Positions 42,332-53,376 of a DNA stretch of 64,000 nucleotides are shown piece by piece (the stretch's first letter is position 1; every line of letters starts with the position of its first letter). The position numbers and the translations under genes were made by a program. Under the pieces are notes generated by a model, which searched no databases, was not told where the DNA came from, and saw only the letters and a program-made list of their open reading frames with translations. Origin of the DNA: Desulfovibrio desulfuricans DSM 642 (lineage in GTDB: Bacteria; Desulfobacterota; Desulfovibrionia; Desulfovibrionales; Desulfovibrionaceae); NCBI RefSeq assembly GCF_000420465.1, contig NZ_ATUZ01000018.1, forward strand, positions 1 through 64,000. Direction: 5' to 3'.

Positions 42332-42461
42332 GTGTCCGACAAAGATTTTTGGGCGCTGGCAAGGAAGTAGTTATTTTTGCGAAGGGAGTGTACTCTGACA
42401 GTACTCGACCCGAGCAAAATTACTTCTGACGCAGCCAGCGCTCAAAAAGACCGTCGGACAC
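42332..42461. repeat. 130-bp imperfect inverted repeat (MITE-like)
   Basis: The ends are GTGTCCGAC (42332-42340) and GTCGGACAC (42453-42461). The pairing continues inwards: TTTTTGGGCGCTGGC with GCCAGCGCTCAAAAA, GAAGTAGTTATTTTTGC with GCAAAATTACTTC, and GAGT..GTAC with GTACTC at the exact centre near 42396. The whole unit could fold as a single hairpin. No target duplication is obvious. The radical SAM gene stops inside it, so its last 30 codons belong to the repeat. Confidence 0.75.
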
Positions 42462-43372
42462 CCCTCAGGGGAGTCGCAGAACTTGCCTTGCCACAACTCC
42501 CTCGCCCCCAGCGCCCGCCGCAAATCCCCCAGCAGGCCGCGCTTGTCCGTGGCCCAGGTGGGGGCCAGCAGTTCACCGGGGGCTGGGTCGCTCTGGAGGC
42601 GGTGCATGACAATGTGCGAAGGGATGCGCGGCAGGGCGGCGCAGAGAAGGTCGACATATTCATCGCGCCAGAGGGGATGATACTGGCCTGCGGCGTACTG
42701 GCGGGCAAGTTCCGTCCCCTTGGGCACGTAAACGTTGTGCAGTTTGAGGCCGCTTATCGGCAGGGAGAGCGCCCAGTCCAGACTTTGCAGAAAATGGCCT
42801 TCGCCTTCACCGGGCAGCCCGGCCATGAGGTGAGCGCATACGGCAATGCCGCGCGCTGCGGCCATGCGCACGGCATTTTCAGCGCTGGCTGCGGAATGGC
42901 CCCGGTTAATGCGGGCCAGGGTTTGGTCATGGGCCGTCTGCAAGCCCAGCTCCAGCCAGAGGTCGCAATCAAGGGCTGCGAGCAGGTCGAGCTTTTCGTC
43001 ATCAAGACAATCGGGGCGGGTTCCCACGGCAATTCCAAAACAGCCGGGCAGTTGGCGAATCGTTTGGAGCAGTTGTTGCAGGCGTTCTGATGGCCCATAC
43101 GTGTTAGAGAAGGATTGCAGGTATGCAATAAAGCGCGTATTGGGGTCGTCCCGCAGATATATGGAACGCCAGAAATTCCACTGTTGCAGTAGGGAATCGC
43201 CTTGTTTTGCACGGCCCGAGCCGGACCCATCGGCATTGCAAAACGTGCAGCCGGAAAATGAAAGCGTACCGTCGCGGTTGGGGCAGGAGGCCCCGGCGTC
43301 AAGTGGAATTTTTTGCACCCGGCTGCCATAGCGTCGATTATAATAAGCGGCCAGAGTATGCCAGCGCTGCAT
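42371..43372 (-). CDS. TIGR01212-family radical SAM protein
   Basis: This 333-residue protein has the family's iron-sulfur motif within CPNRDGTLSFSGCTFCN. Then follow FIAYLQSFSNTYGP, GIAVGTRPDCL, LWLELGLQTAHDQTL and AHLMAGLPGEG, all typical of the YhcC/TIGR01212 group, whose substrate is not firmly known. CAAGGGACG precedes the ATG. The normal family length is about 300-310. Here the C-terminal 30 residues (from about TVFLSAGCVRSNF) are encoded by the 130-bp inverted repeat, so the natural end seems to have been replaced or extended by an insertion. The core looks intact. Confidence 0.85.
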   Translation of the reverse strand: MQRWHTLAAYYNRRYGSRVQKIPLDAGASCPNRDGTLSFSGCTFCNADGSGSGRAKQGDSLLQQWNFWRSIYLRDDPNTRFIAYLQSFSNTYGPSERLQQLLQTIRQLPGCFGIAVGTRPDCLDDEKLDLLAALDCDLWLELGLQTAHDQTLARINRGHSAASAENAVRMAAARGIAVCAHLMAGLPGEGEGHFLQSLDWALSLPISGLKLHNVYVPKGTELARQYAAGQYHPLWRDEYVDLLCAALPRIPSHIVMHRLQSDPAPGELLAPTWATDKRGLLGDLRRALGARELWQGKFCDSPEGCPTVFLSAGCVRSNFARVEYCQSTLPSQK

Positions 43373-43568
43373 GTTTGCGTCCCTTGAAGGCTTATTTCCG
43401 CGCCTTCCGGCGGGACAAATATTTTAACCCTGCGTCCACCGTCTTGACTTCATGCCAGTTTTAGCAGAACAGTTTTCAGCCTGACGTTACCAATTCCAAC
43501 AGCGCCCCCACTCCAGGCCTCTTCGCCTCGCCGGGTGCGGGAGTTGTTTCAACATGACGGTAAGGTAG

Positions 43569-44639
<1,071 letters not shown>

Positions 44640-44672
44640 AACCGACCTTGTCCTCGCGCCCCTGTGCGGCTG

Positions 44673-44709
44673 ACGCAATGCCGGAACACAAGCTTCCGGT
44701 TTTGCGTCT
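44673..44709 (+). terminator. Hairpin between mreB and mreC
   Basis: GACGCAA-TGCCGGAA pairs with TTCCGG-TTTTGCGTC around CACAAGC. It is terminator-like but has little T-tract beyond the stem, so it may be an attenuator that lets mreB exceed mreCD-mrdA-rodA. Confidence 0.6.
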
Positions 44710-44760
44710 CCGGCTCAGGGGCGCGGTTTATTCCGCACCGGCTTTCAGGAGCTTCCGCCT

Positions 44761-45651
44761 GTGACACTGCGGCGTCTTCTCCTCCTTTCGGGCATTTTGC
44801 TCATCCTGTTTCTGGGCATGTACTCCTGGAATCAGCGCACGCGCGTTCTGGATGACCTGGCTGCGAAACTGGGGCTTGAAATCACCGGCGCGGTGCTCAC
44901 GCCTGTTCGTTCCGCGCAGGACGCTGCGGAAACCATGTGGGATCGCTACTTTGACCTTGTGGGCGTGCGTGAAGAAAACGAAGCCCTCAAGCAAAAGGTG
45001 GACGAGCTTGAAGCGCGCCTGCTTGCCAATGGTGAAGACCTGGCCGAGCTCAAACGCCTGCGCGCACTGGTGCAACTGCCGGTAGACCAGACATGGCGCC
45101 CCCTTGGCGCCCGCGTTCTTTCCGGCCGCATGGGCCCCAACGCCGTTCTTGACAGCATCACCATCAGCCGGGGTTACAGCACGGGCGGGCGGCCGGGCAC
45201 GCCGCTGGTTACCCACCTTGGCTTGGTTGGCCGCGTTCTCAAGGCCAGCGCCCACAGTTCCATTGTGTTGCTCCTCACTGATCCCAGCAGCCGCATAGCC
45301 GTTTTTTCGCAAGAAAGCCGGGCTCCCGGCATCCTCATGGGCATGGGCACGGGCCAAAAGCTTGAAGTCAACTTTGTGCAGCGCGATGCCAAGGTCAAGC
45401 CAGGCGAAATAATCATCACCTCCGGTCTGGACGGCAAGTACCCCAAGGGCATACCCGTGGCGCGCGTACTGCGCGTGGCTCCTTCGGACTACACCCAGTT
45501 CATGGCCATCAAGGCTGAACCGCTGGTTGACCTGCAACACCTTGAAGAAGTGCTGCTGCTCGAATCCACCGGCGCGCCCCGCCCGCTGGAACCCAGCGAA
45601 GCTCCCAAAGAATTCGTCGGCCCGCCCGCGCCCAAAAGCGCCACGCCATGA
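44761..45651 (+). CDS. mreC: Rod-shape-determining protein MreC
   Basis: In this 296-residue protein one N-terminal membrane helix (about 5-22) leads to a periplasmic coiled coil (about 72-105, REENEALKQKVDELEARL). The beta domains include GPNAVLDSITISRG, GLVGRVLKASAHSSIVLLLTD and PGEIIITSGLDGKYPKGIPV, which are strongly diagnostic. MreC links MreB to PBP2. A Pro-rich C-terminal tail follows. The start is GTG 44761 with CAGGAGC. It overlaps mreD by ATGA. Confidence 0.95.
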   Translation: MTLRRLLLLSGILLILFLGMYSWNQRTRVLDDLAAKLGLEITGAVLTPVRSAQDAAETMWDRYFDLVGVREENEALKQKVDELEARLLANGEDLAELKRLRALVQLPVDQTWRPLGARVLSGRMGPNAVLDSITISRGYSTGGRPGTPLVTHLGLVGRVLKASAHSSIVLLLTDPSSRIAVFSQESRAPGILMGMGTGQKLEVNFVQRDAKVKPGEIIITSGLDGKYPKGIPVARVLRVAPSDYTQFMAIKAEPLVDLQHLEEVLLLESTGAPRPLEPSEAPKEFVGPPAPKSATP

Positions 45652-46118
45652 GAACGCTCCGCAGCATTGCATGGTGGGCCTTTTTCATGGCCTGCGCCAT
45701 TGTTTTGCAGGCGGCGGTACCGGGGCTTGACGTGCTCACGGTGGGCCTGATCATCCTGTTGCAGGAACGGGATTATAAAAATATGCTCTGGCTGCTGCCC
45801 GTGTTCATCCTGTTGCAGGAAGGCATGGGCACGCGCCCCTTCGGGGCCGTCATTGTCTGGTATGCCGCAGTCATTTTGCTGTTCAAGATGGGCCGCTGGC
45901 TGTTTGAAGTGGAAAATTTCATTTTTGTCTTTCTGCTGTCAGCCTGCCTGGGCGCCGCATACTACGCCATTGCGTGGCTCATGGCCCCTTTGCAGAACCT
46001 GCCTTTCGATGTGCAGGGAACCCTGGACACAAGCCTGATTCAGGCAATCTTTGTGCCCTTCGCCTGGCGGCTGTTGGTGGCCACCCGCCACTGGAACCCC
46101 AATGATCAGGAAAACTGA
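45648..46118 (+). CDS. mreD: MreD-like membrane protein
   Basis: This 156-residue protein has four or five membrane helices and sits in the invariant mreD position between mreC and mrdA. Sequence resemblance to MreD is weak (as usual for this family): VLTVGLIILLQERDYKNMLWLLPVFIL includes the early charged turn. It overlaps both neighbours (4 bases with mreC, 17 with mrdA). Confidence 0.75.
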   Translation: MRTLRSIAWWAFFMACAIVLQAAVPGLDVLTVGLIILLQERDYKNMLWLLPVFILLQEGMGTRPFGAVIVWYAAVILLFKMGRWLFEVENFIFVFLLSACLGAAYYAIAWLMAPLQNLPFDVQGTLDTSLIQAIFVPFAWRLLVATRHWNPNDQEN

Positions 46119-48018
46119 CAATACCTCGCTGCTGGCGCACAAAGACAAGGCGCAGCATAAGGGCATTCGCTCCTGGCTCAAGATTCAGGTCGAGAGCGAA
46201 GGCTATCAGCCGCCGCGCGCTGGCGCAATCCTGCTTCAGGTTCTTGTGGGTCTGATGTTTTTTGTGCTTGTGGTGCGCTTCTGGTATTTGCAGGTACACA
46301 GAGGCGAAGAATTTGCGCGTCAGGCGCAGGACAACCGCCTGCGCATCGAGCGCATCTTTGCCCCTCGCGGGCGCATCATGGACGATAAGGGCAAGGTGCT
46401 GGCCGACAACCGTACCGCATACGGCCTTTCCATCGTGCGCGAAGACTGCCACGACATCCCGGCCACCCTGGCCCAGATAAGCGAATGGTCGGGCATTCCC
46501 CTCCAGCAGGTCTGGGACAAGTTCCGTCAGGATCGCTTCAAGGTCAAACCCTTTGAGCCTCTGCTGCTCATCACCGATATCGACTTTGACCTTGTGGCCC
46601 GCATTGAATCCGAGATTCACGAATGGCCGGGGCTTGAAATTGTGGTGCGCACCAAGCGCAGCTACCCCGAGAAGGAGCTTTTCGCCCATATTCTTGGCTA
46701 CGTGGCAGAAGCCAACGAGCAGGAAATGGCCGCGGACAGCGCCCTTGCCATGGGCGATCTGGTAGGCAAGCAGGGGCTGGAACTGGAGCTGGAAAAGCAG
46801 TTGCGGGGCCGCAAGGGCCTGTACGATGTCGAGGTTGACGCCCACGCCCGGGTGCTTGGCAAAACCCTGCGTGATGAACCGCGCGGCGGGCACGAAATAC
46901 ATCTTTCGCTTGATGCGGGCCTGCAAAAGGCCGCCTGGGACGCCCTCGGCGGCGAGGCTGGCTGCATCGTGGTCATGGAGCCGGACAGCGGCAAACTGCG
47001 CGCCCTGGTAACATCCCCGGCCTACGACAACAATCTTTTTGCTGCGGGCATTTCGCAACGCGACTGGGACGCACTGCGCACCAATAACCGCTTTCCCTTG
47101 CAGAACCGCGTTATCCAGAGCGTCTACCCCCCAGGTTCCGTATGGAAGCTGGTTATGGCCACCATGCTGCTTGAAAAGGGCGTCAACCCGCGTGAAAGCG
47201 TGTTCTGCCCTGGTCAGGTCAAGCTGGGCAACCAGATTTTCCGCTGCTGGAAGCGTGGCGGGCACGGCTCGGAAGACCTCGTGCACGCGCTCATCGACTC
47301 CTGCGACGTCTATTTCTACCTCATGGGTGACCGCCTGGGCATTGACAAGTTGGAAGAATTCGCCAAGGCTTGTGGATTCGGGCGGCCTACAGGCATTGAC
47401 CTGCCGCACGAAAAATCGGGCCTTGTGCCTTCGCGCGACTGGAAACGGCGGCGTTTTGGGCGCCCGTGGACGCGCGGTGAAACCTACAACGTGTCCATCG
47501 GCCAGGGCTACACTCTGGTGACGCCGGTGCAGGTGGCCGTATTTGTTTCGGCTCTGCTCAACGGCGGCGATCTGCTCAAGCCCCAGCTTGTGGATGACGC
47601 CACCCGCGAAGTGCGGGGTCGCGTACCCGCCAAGCCTGAGACGCTCAAGTTTGTGGTGGAGGCCATGCGCCGCACTGCCAACGGCGGCACAGCCAAGGTT
47701 GTGGGCCGCAAGGATGCCGACATGGGCGGCAAAACAGGCACGGCGCAGGTGGTCAAGCTCAAGATGGCTGCGGGCGACCGCCGCCTGAAAATGTCAGAGA
47801 TGGAATACGCCCAGCGAGACCACGCATGGATTGCCACCTGGGGAGTTAAAGACGGCAAAACCTATGTGGTTATTGTCATGGTAGAACACGGCGGCGGCGG
47901 TTCAAGCGTGGCTGGCCCTGTGGCCCGCAAGGTTTACGACTATCTTTTCGGGCCTGATCCTAACGCGCCCATGATCGTGTTGCCTGCCCCAACCGCAGCC
48001 GTAGCCCCCCCGGACTAG
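46102..48018 (+). CDS. mrdA: Penicillin-binding protein 2 (elongation transpeptidase)
   Basis: This 638-residue class B PBP has a membrane anchor about 43-62, then the dimerisation region beginning RIERIFAPRGRIMDDKGKVL, which is typical. The catalytic domain has SVWK (S346, K349), SCD (S400-D402) and KTG (K544), all intact. It crosslinks lateral-wall peptidoglycan together with RodA. ATG 46102 lies inside the end of mreD, so translation is coupled. The end (APTAAVAPPD) is Ala/Pro-rich. Confidence 0.95.
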   Translation: MIRKTDNTSLLAHKDKAQHKGIRSWLKIQVESEGYQPPRAGAILLQVLVGLMFFVLVVRFWYLQVHRGEEFARQAQDNRLRIERIFAPRGRIMDDKGKVLADNRTAYGLSIVREDCHDIPATLAQISEWSGIPLQQVWDKFRQDRFKVKPFEPLLLITDIDFDLVARIESEIHEWPGLEIVVRTKRSYPEKELFAHILGYVAEANEQEMAADSALAMGDLVGKQGLELELEKQLRGRKGLYDVEVDAHARVLGKTLRDEPRGGHEIHLSLDAGLQKAAWDALGGEAGCIVVMEPDSGKLRALVTSPAYDNNLFAAGISQRDWDALRTNNRFPLQNRVIQSVYPPGSVWKLVMATMLLEKGVNPRESVFCPGQVKLGNQIFRCWKRGGHGSEDLVHALIDSCDVYFYLMGDRLGIDKLEEFAKACGFGRPTGIDLPHEKSGLVPSRDWKRRRFGRPWTRGETYNVSIGQGYTLVTPVQVAVFVSALLNGGDLLKPQLVDDATREVRGRVPAKPETLKFVVEAMRRTANGGTAKVVGRKDADMGGKTGTAQVVKLKMAAGDRRLKMSEMEYAQRDHAWIATWGVKDGKTYVVIVMVEHGGGGSSVAGPVARKVYDYLFGPDPNAPMIVLPAPTAAVAPPD

Positions 48019-48207
48019 GCAACATGGGCAAAGAGCCGGCACGGCGCGCAGGGGCAAACAATGTTTGCTCCAATGGCAAGAGCGCAGCCAACAAGCGCAG
48101 CAAAGCCCGCCACGGGCAAGGAGTGTTGCGGTGCGGTGCGGCGGCATATGGGCAAGCCTTTTCACACCACCCTGCAACCACGCATTCCTGACAAGCGGAC
48201 AAGCGGC

Positions 48208-49314
48208 ATGGATAATCGCCTTTTCAGCTATATCAACTGGGGCCTTCTGGCCTGTATGCTGCTGCTCTATCTTGTGGGCGTGGGCAACCTGTATTCCGCC
48301 AGCGGTACGCGCGTGGAATCTGGCCTGGCATTCAATTCCTTTTATCAGCGCCAGCTGATCTGGGGCCTGTGCGGCCTGGTATGCATGCTGCTGGCAATGG
48401 TTTTTGACTACCGCCAGTTGCGCAACCTTGCCTGGCCCTTCTTTCTCATAACCGTCTTTCTTCTGCTGCTGGTGCCCATTGCGGGCAAAACAGTCTACGG
48501 TGCCAAGCGTTGGATTTCGCTGGGTTTCATGAGCTTGCAGCCTTCAGAAATGGCCAAGCTTTCCGTACTGGTTCTGGTAGCGCGCCTGCTGGCGCGCGAC
48601 AGCCGCCCCCTGGGCTGGAAAAATTTTTGCAGCGTGCTTTGCGTGGGCCTTGTTCCTTGCGGGCTCATTATCGTTCAGCCCGATCTGGGCACTACCCTGC
48701 TGATATTGCTGATCATGGGCGGCATGATCCTGTTCCACGGGCTTAAGGGCTACGTGCTCAAAACGTGCCTTCTGGTTGCGCCAGCCGCTGTCGCCTTTAT
48801 GTGGTTTGTGGGCATGCACGATTACCAGCGTCAACGCATCCTGACGTTTCTGGACCCCGGCAACGACCCGCGCGGCACAGGGTATCACATCATCCAGTCG
48901 CGCATTGCCATTGGCTCGGGCGAATTGTGGGGCAAGGGTTTTCGCGAAGGCACGCAGAGCCAGTTGCGCTTTCTGCCCGAACGCCACTCCGACTTTGCCG
49001 TGGCTGTTTTTGGCGAGGAATGGGGCTTTGTGGGCTGCGTGGCTCTGGTCACGCTGTTCTGCCTGTTTTTGCTTTCCATCTTCTCAACCGCAGTTCAGGC
49101 CAAGGATCGCTTTGGCAGTACCCTCGTGGTTGGGGTGTTTTTCTACTTTTTCTGGCAGATTTTTATCAACATGGGCATGGTCATAGGCCTCATGCCGGTG
49201 GTGGGCATTCCCTTGCCCTTCATCAGCTACGGCGGCAGCGCCACAGTGGTCAACTTCACACTGCTTGGCATTGTACTCAACGTGTCCATGCGACGTTTCA
49301 TGTTTAAAAGCTAA
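48208..49314 (+). CDS. rodA: SEDS peptidoglycan glycosyltransferase RodA
   Basis: This 368-residue protein has ten membrane helices. Key SEDS segments are GAKRWISLGFMSLQPSEMAKL, QPDLGTTLLIL (catalytic Asp region), GKGFREGTQSQLRFLPERHSDFAVAVFGEEWGF and MPVVGIPLPFISYGGSA, all strongly conserved. It polymerises glycan strands with PBP2. A 189-base gap follows mrdA. The frame is open back to 48061, but that extension is Ala/Lys-rich and unlike RodA, so ATG 48208 is preferred, although no clear Shine-Dalgarno is present. Confidence 0.95.
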   Translation: MDNRLFSYINWGLLACMLLLYLVGVGNLYSASGTRVESGLAFNSFYQRQLIWGLCGLVCMLLAMVFDYRQLRNLAWPFFLITVFLLLLVPIAGKTVYGAKRWISLGFMSLQPSEMAKLSVLVLVARLLARDSRPLGWKNFCSVLCVGLVPCGLIIVQPDLGTTLLILLIMGGMILFHGLKGYVLKTCLLVAPAAVAFMWFVGMHDYQRQRILTFLDPGNDPRGTGYHIIQSRIAIGSGELWGKGFREGTQSQLRFLPERHSDFAVAVFGEEWGFVGCVALVTLFCLFLLSIFSTAVQAKDRFGSTLVVGVFFYFFWQIFINMGMVIGLMPVVGIPLPFISYGGSATVVNFTLLGIVLNVSMRRFMFKS

Positions 49315-49337
49315 CTGTAAAGCCAAAGGGGATAAAC

Positions 49338-49679
49338 GTGGCAAAGGACGAAATAGCGTACCTCGGCTCCGATACCGTCTATGAAGGCAAACTCAACTTC
49401 AAGGGCACTGTGCGCATTGAAGGCCGCTATACTGGCGAAATTGTCAGTGACGGTACGCTCAACGTGGGCAAGGATGCTCAGGTGCAGGGCACCCTTGATG
49501 TGGGCGAACTGCTGCTTTCCGGCCACTTCACCGGCGATGTGACGGCCAAACGCCGCATCGTGGTTTACAGCTCCGGGGTGCTCGAAGGTCAGGTTGTCAC
49601 GCCCAATCTGCTTACAGAAGAAGGCGGAATCATCGAAGGTCAGATCAGCATGAAGACCCCGGGCAAGCCCAAGGCATAA
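49338..49679 (+). CDS. Bactofilin (polymer-forming cytoskeletal protein)
   Basis: This 113-residue protein consists almost entirely of the bactofilin beta-helix, with the repeats GTVRIEGRYTGEIVSDGTLNVG, AQVQGTLDVGELLLSGHFTGDV and GVLEGQVVTPNLLTEEGGIIEG. Bactofilins self-assemble without nucleotide and position cell-wall enzymes. It follows rodA by 23 bases (GTG start after AAAGGGGAT), so it is probably the last gene of the elongation operon. That points to a role in shape. Confidence 0.92.
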   Translation: MAKDEIAYLGSDTVYEGKLNFKGTVRIEGRYTGEIVSDGTLNVGKDAQVQGTLDVGELLLSGHFTGDVTAKRRIVVYSSGVLEGQVVTPNLLTEEGGIIEGQISMKTPGKPKA

Positions 49680-50021
49680 GGGTGCAAAGCAAGAACGCCT
49701 GAGGGTGCGCCCAGCCGTTTTTTCACAACGTTCGGCCTTCCCTTCGCGGACAGACCAATGAGAGCCTGTGGCAATTTTGCTGCGCACCCCAGAAAGGATT
49801 CTGCCAATGCAAATATCCCGGCCAGCAGCCTCCTGAAATAGCGCTGCATTGGTGCACTCTTGCCTGTTTATGGCATATTCGCCGGGCCATGCCACACCAC
49901 ATTTGCCTGATGCAGAAAAATAGCGCATAGTTGGAACTGGAAAACGTGTTACAAACCAGATCAACAATTCATGCGCGGCAGGCTTTAATGCCTGTCGAAA
50001 CGCTTTCCTCAGGAGGCACCT
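49680..50021. other. Intergenic region, no gene seen
   Basis: A 342-base gap between bactofilin and GAF genes. No convincing ORF with a ribosome binding site and no strong terminator were found. The AT-richer part (about 49915-49970) may hold the GAF-gene promoter. Confidence 0.4.
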
Positions 50022-50576
50022 ATGGCACACGATTATTTCCGTGCGCTCAGGGATGTGGCGCTGGTTATCAACTCCAGCCTTGAGCCCCGCGAAGTTCTGC
50101 ACAAAATCACCGAGCAAACCGCCGTTACCATGGGCTGCAAAGCAAGCACCATCCGTCTGCTGGACAGCACCGGACGCTTCTTGCTGCCCAGCGCCGCCCA
50201 CGGCCTTTCCTCCACCTATATGCGTAAAGGCCCGGTGGAAGTGAAACGCAGCGGCCTTGACGGCGAAGTGCTTTCCGGCAAGACCATTCACCTCAAGGAC
50301 GCCACCGCCGATGGGCGCTTTCAGTACCCGGAATCGGCCAAGGCCGAAGGGCTTGTTTCCGTGCTGTCCTCCCCCCTCATGGCTGACGGCAAAGCCATTG
50401 GCCTCATCCGCGTGTACTCCGATGTGGAGCGCGAATTCAGCGCCGATGAGGAAACCTTCATGGAAGCCGTAGCTGCCATTTCGGCGCTGGCCATTGAAAA
50501 CTCCCGCCTGCATGAAGCCCTGCGCAACAATTACGAGCTGATGGCCAAACACGCCTACTCTCTCTACGAAGACTAG
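50022..50576 (+). CDS. GAF-domain protein
   Basis: This 184-residue cytoplasmic protein is a single GAF domain (about 15-165): ALVINSSLEPREVLHKITEQ, CKASTIRLLDSTGRFLLPSAAHGLS, then GLVSVLSSPLMADGKAIGLIRVYS and FMEAVAAISALAIENSRL. It has no output domain, so it either senses a ligand and acts on a partner or is a stand-alone redox/ligand binder. One cysteine (C39) lies in MGCKAS. A strong CAGGAGGCACC precedes the ATG. The neighbours are bactofilin and gapA. Confidence 0.85.
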   Translation: MAHDYFRALRDVALVINSSLEPREVLHKITEQTAVTMGCKASTIRLLDSTGRFLLPSAAHGLSSTYMRKGPVEVKRSGLDGEVLSGKTIHLKDATADGRFQYPESAKAEGLVSVLSSPLMADGKAIGLIRVYSDVEREFSADEETFMEAVAAISALAIENSRLHEALRNNYELMAKHAYSLYED

Positions 50577-50781
50577 GCCGCGCACAGGCGGATTTGTTCC
50601 GGCTGCCTAGGCAGGTTTTCAACAGCCCGAGCGGCAAAGGCATTGCCTAAAAGTGGCAGGGCTTTCTTCCGGAGGCCAGAACCGCCGGGCGCAGTGCATG
50701 CGCTTTGCAAATTTGAGCCGTTGAATTCCGGCGGCAACGCACGACAACGATTTTTCCCTCTACGCTATGAGGAACTTGCAT

Positions 50782-51798
50782 ATGAGCAGAATCAAAGTAG
50801 GCATCAACGGCTTTGGCCGTATTGGGCGGCAGGTTTTCCGCGCCCTGCACCAGAGCTACCGCGACAAAGTAGAAGTGGTTGCCATCAATGACCTGTTTGA
50901 CGCGGAATCCAATTTCCACCTGCTGGAATACGATTCCGTCTATGGACGCGCCAACCTTGACGCCAAGGTCAACGGTCAGGACGCCACAGTAGGCGACTGG
51001 AACATCCACTGCTTTGCAGAACGCGACCCCAAGCAGCTTACCTGGGGCGCGCATGATGTTGACATCGTGGTGGAAAGCACGGGCATCTTCCGCTCTGCCA
51101 CCCAGGCGGCCGTGCATATTGAAAATGGCGCCAAAAAGGTCATCATCACCGCCCCCGCCAAGGACGAAGACATCACCATCGTCATGGGCGTGAACCACGA
51201 GCAGTACGACCCGGCCAAGCACCACGTTGTGTCCAACGCCTCGTGCACCACCAACTGCCTGGCCCCGGTGGCCCTTGTATTGCAGCGCAAATTCGGCATC
51301 CAGATGGGCAACATGACCACCATCCATGCCTATACCAACGATCAGCGCATCCTCGACATGGCCCACAAGGACCCGCGTCGCGCCCGCGCTGCTGCCTGCA
51401 ACATCATCCCCACCTCCACCGGTGCGGCTCAGGCCGTGGCCAAGGTTATTCCCGAACTCAAGGGCAAGTTCACGGGCTATTCGCTGCGTGTGCCCACGCC
51501 CACGGTTTCAGTTGTGGACTTTTCGGGCATTCTGGAAAAATCCACTGATACCGAAAGCCTGCTCGGCGAACTCAAGGAAGCTTCGGAAACCTACCTCAAG
51601 GGCATTCTGGCTTACAACGAAAAGCCCCTGGTTTCCATGGACTTCAAGGGCGACCCGCATTCTTCCATTCTTGAAGCCCCCTACACCACCGTGCAGGAAG
51701 GCCGCCTGGTCAAGATTGTGGCCTGGTACGACAACGAATGGGGCTATTCCAACCGTGTGTGCGACCTCGCTTGCCTCATGGGGGCCAAGGGCTTCTAG
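50782..51798 (+). CDS. gapA: Glyceraldehyde-3-phosphate dehydrogenase, type I
   Basis: This 338-residue NAD-type GAPDH has [16 protein letters not shown] (Rossmann loop), INDLFD with Asp for NAD preference, and the active site [12 protein letters not shown] (C155). It continues [27 protein letters not shown] and the end [12 protein letters not shown]. It oxidises glyceraldehyde-3-phosphate in glycolysis or runs in reverse. ATG 50782 follows TGAGGAAC and gives the exact family start. An in-frame ATG five codons earlier is ignored. Confidence 0.97.
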   Translation: MSRIKVGINGFGRIGRQVFRALHQSYRDKVEVVAINDLFDAESNFHLLEYDSVYGRANLDAKVNGQDATVGDWNIHCFAERDPKQLTWGAHDVDIVVESTGIFRSATQAAVHIENGAKKVIITAPAKDEDITIVMGVNHEQYDPAKHHVVSNASCTTNCLAPVALVLQRKFGIQMGNMTTIHAYTNDQRILDMAHKDPRRARAAACNIIPTSTGAAQAVAKVIPELKGKFTGYSLRVPTPTVSVVDFSGILEKSTDTESLLGELKEASETYLKGILAYNEKPLVSMDFKGDPHSSILEAPYTTVQEGRLVKIVAWYDNEWGYSNRVCDLACLMGAKGF

Positions 51799-51821
51799 CA
51801 CCGCACCGTATAACGGCACAG

Positions 51822-51868
51822 AACGGCCCCCGGTCAGCCGCTTCGCAAGAAGCGGGCCGGGGGCCGTT
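51822..51868 (+). terminator. Hairpin after gapA
   Basis: AACGGCCCCCGG pairs with CCGGGGGCCGTT, with an inner GCTTC/GAAGC stem, followed by GTTCG. It is a strong stem with a poor T-tract. It lies just before the fumC ribosome binding site. Confidence 0.65.
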
Positions 51869-51891
51869 GTTCGTACAGGGAGGAACGCGCC

Positions 51892-53352
51892 GTGGGCAGT
51901 ACAGCACAAAATGAACCGTCTGTTCTTGATCTTCCTGTGGGCATAGACGCCGCTGGAGAACGCGAAGAATTTGACAGCATGGGGCAGGTCATGGTGCCTG
52001 CCAACCGATACTGGGGCGCCCAGACGCAACGCTCGCTCGAACATTTTTCCATTGGTGACGACAAGATGCCGCTGGAAATCTGCCGCGCCCTTTGCCTGAT
52101 CAAAAAGGCCAGCGCGCAGGTCAACGCCCGCATGGGAAGGCTGCCCGCCTGGAAGGCGCAGGCCATTGACCGCGCCGCGCAGGAAGGCATGGACGGCCTG
52201 CTGGACGAACATTTTCCGCTCTACGTGTGGCAGACAGGCTCCGGCACCCAGACCAACATGAATGTGAACGAAGTGCTGTCCAACCGGGCCATCCAGCTGA
52301 TTGGCGGCGTCATGGGAAGTCAGAAGCCCGTTGGCCCCAATGATGATGTGAACATGAGCCAGTCGTCCAACGACGCCTTTCCTACGGCCATGCATCTGGC
52401 CGCCGTGCAAAGTTGTGATACGCGCCTGCTGCCGGAGGTGGAAGCCCTGGCCGATGCCGTGGAACGCAAGGCGGTACAGTGGATGGACGTGGTCAAGATT
52501 GGCCGCACCCACTTGCAGGATGCCGTGCCCCTCAGCGTGGGGCAGGAATGGTCAGGCTATGCCGCCCAGCTGAGGGCCTGCATTGCGGATATTCAGGCCG
52601 CCCGCGAGGGACTCTACCCCCTGGCTCTGGGCGGCACCGCCGTGGGTACCGGGCTGAACGCGCCAAAGGGCTTCAGCATGGCAGTTGCGGAAGAACTGGC
52701 TAACATCACGGGCAAGCCCTTTGTCACTGCGCCCAACAAGTTCATGGCCCTTGCCTCCCAGGATGCCATCGTGCGCTTCAGTGCCGCCCTGCGCGGTCTG
52801 GCCGTGGCTTTGGTCAAAATAGCCAACGACATGCGCTGGCTGGCGGCTGGCCCGCGTTGCGGCCTAGGCGAACTGCAACTGCCGGAAAACGAACCCGGTT
52901 CGTCCATCATGCCCGGCAAGATCAACCCCACCCAGTGCGAGGCCCTGATCATGATCTCCATACAGGTCATGGGCAACGACAGTGCCGTGGCCCTTGCGGG
53001 CAGCCAGGGCAATTTTGAGCTCAATGTCATGCGCCCCGTAGCCATCAAAAATGTGCTGCAATCCATCAATATTCTGGGCGACGGTTGCCGCAAGTTCAGG
53101 GAACATTCCGTTGAAGGCACAAGGCTCAACAGGGCGAAAATTGATTCGTTCGTCAATAATTCCCTGATGCTGGTCACGGCGCTTTCGCCCGTTATCGGCT
53201 ATCAGCAGGCGGCAAAAATTGCAGAGAAGGCCTCGGCGGAAGGGCTCACTCTCAGGCAGGCGGCTCTGGAGCTGGGAAGCGTGACCGAAGAACAGTTCGA
53301 CAGCATCGTGCGGCCAGAAACCATGATCGGCAACGGCCTGGCTGGCGCGTAG
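51892..53352 (+). CDS. fumC: Fumarate hydratase, class II
   Basis: This 486-residue oxygen-stable fumarase has [36 protein letters not shown], the catalytic-loop signature [13 protein letters not shown] (from 336) and [13 protein letters not shown]. It interconverts fumarate and malate. The start is GTG with AGGGAGGAA. The first 25 residues are an extra Asp/Glu-rich leader compared with E. coli FumC. It lies beside the 2-oxoacid oxidoreductase operon, so the region covers part of the TCA-type reactions. Confidence 0.95.
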   Translation: MGSTAQNEPSVLDLPVGIDAAGEREEFDSMGQVMVPANRYWGAQTQRSLEHFSIGDDKMPLEICRALCLIKKASAQVNARMGRLPAWKAQAIDRAAQEGMDGLLDEHFPLYVWQTGSGTQTNMNVNEVLSNRAIQLIGGVMGSQKPVGPNDDVNMSQSSNDAFPTAMHLAAVQSCDTRLLPEVEALADAVERKAVQWMDVVKIGRTHLQDAVPLSVGQEWSGYAAQLRACIADIQAAREGLYPLALGGTAVGTGLNAPKGFSMAVAEELANITGKPFVTAPNKFMALASQDAIVRFSAALRGLAVALVKIANDMRWLAAGPRCGLGELQLPENEPGSSIMPGKINPTQCEALIMISIQVMGNDSAVALAGSQGNFELNVMRPVAIKNVLQSINILGDGCRKFREHSVEGTRLNRAKIDSFVNNSLMLVTALSPVIGYQQAAKIAEKASAEGLTLRQAALELGSVTEEQFDSIVRPETMIGNGLAGA

Positions 53353-53376
53353 GCTCGGAGGCCTGCACGCGCCCTG

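Noticed and set aside
48061..48207. 49-residue N-terminal extension of RodA
   Set aside because: The extension lacks resemblance to RodA and would put charged residues before the first helix; ATG 48208 gives the family start.
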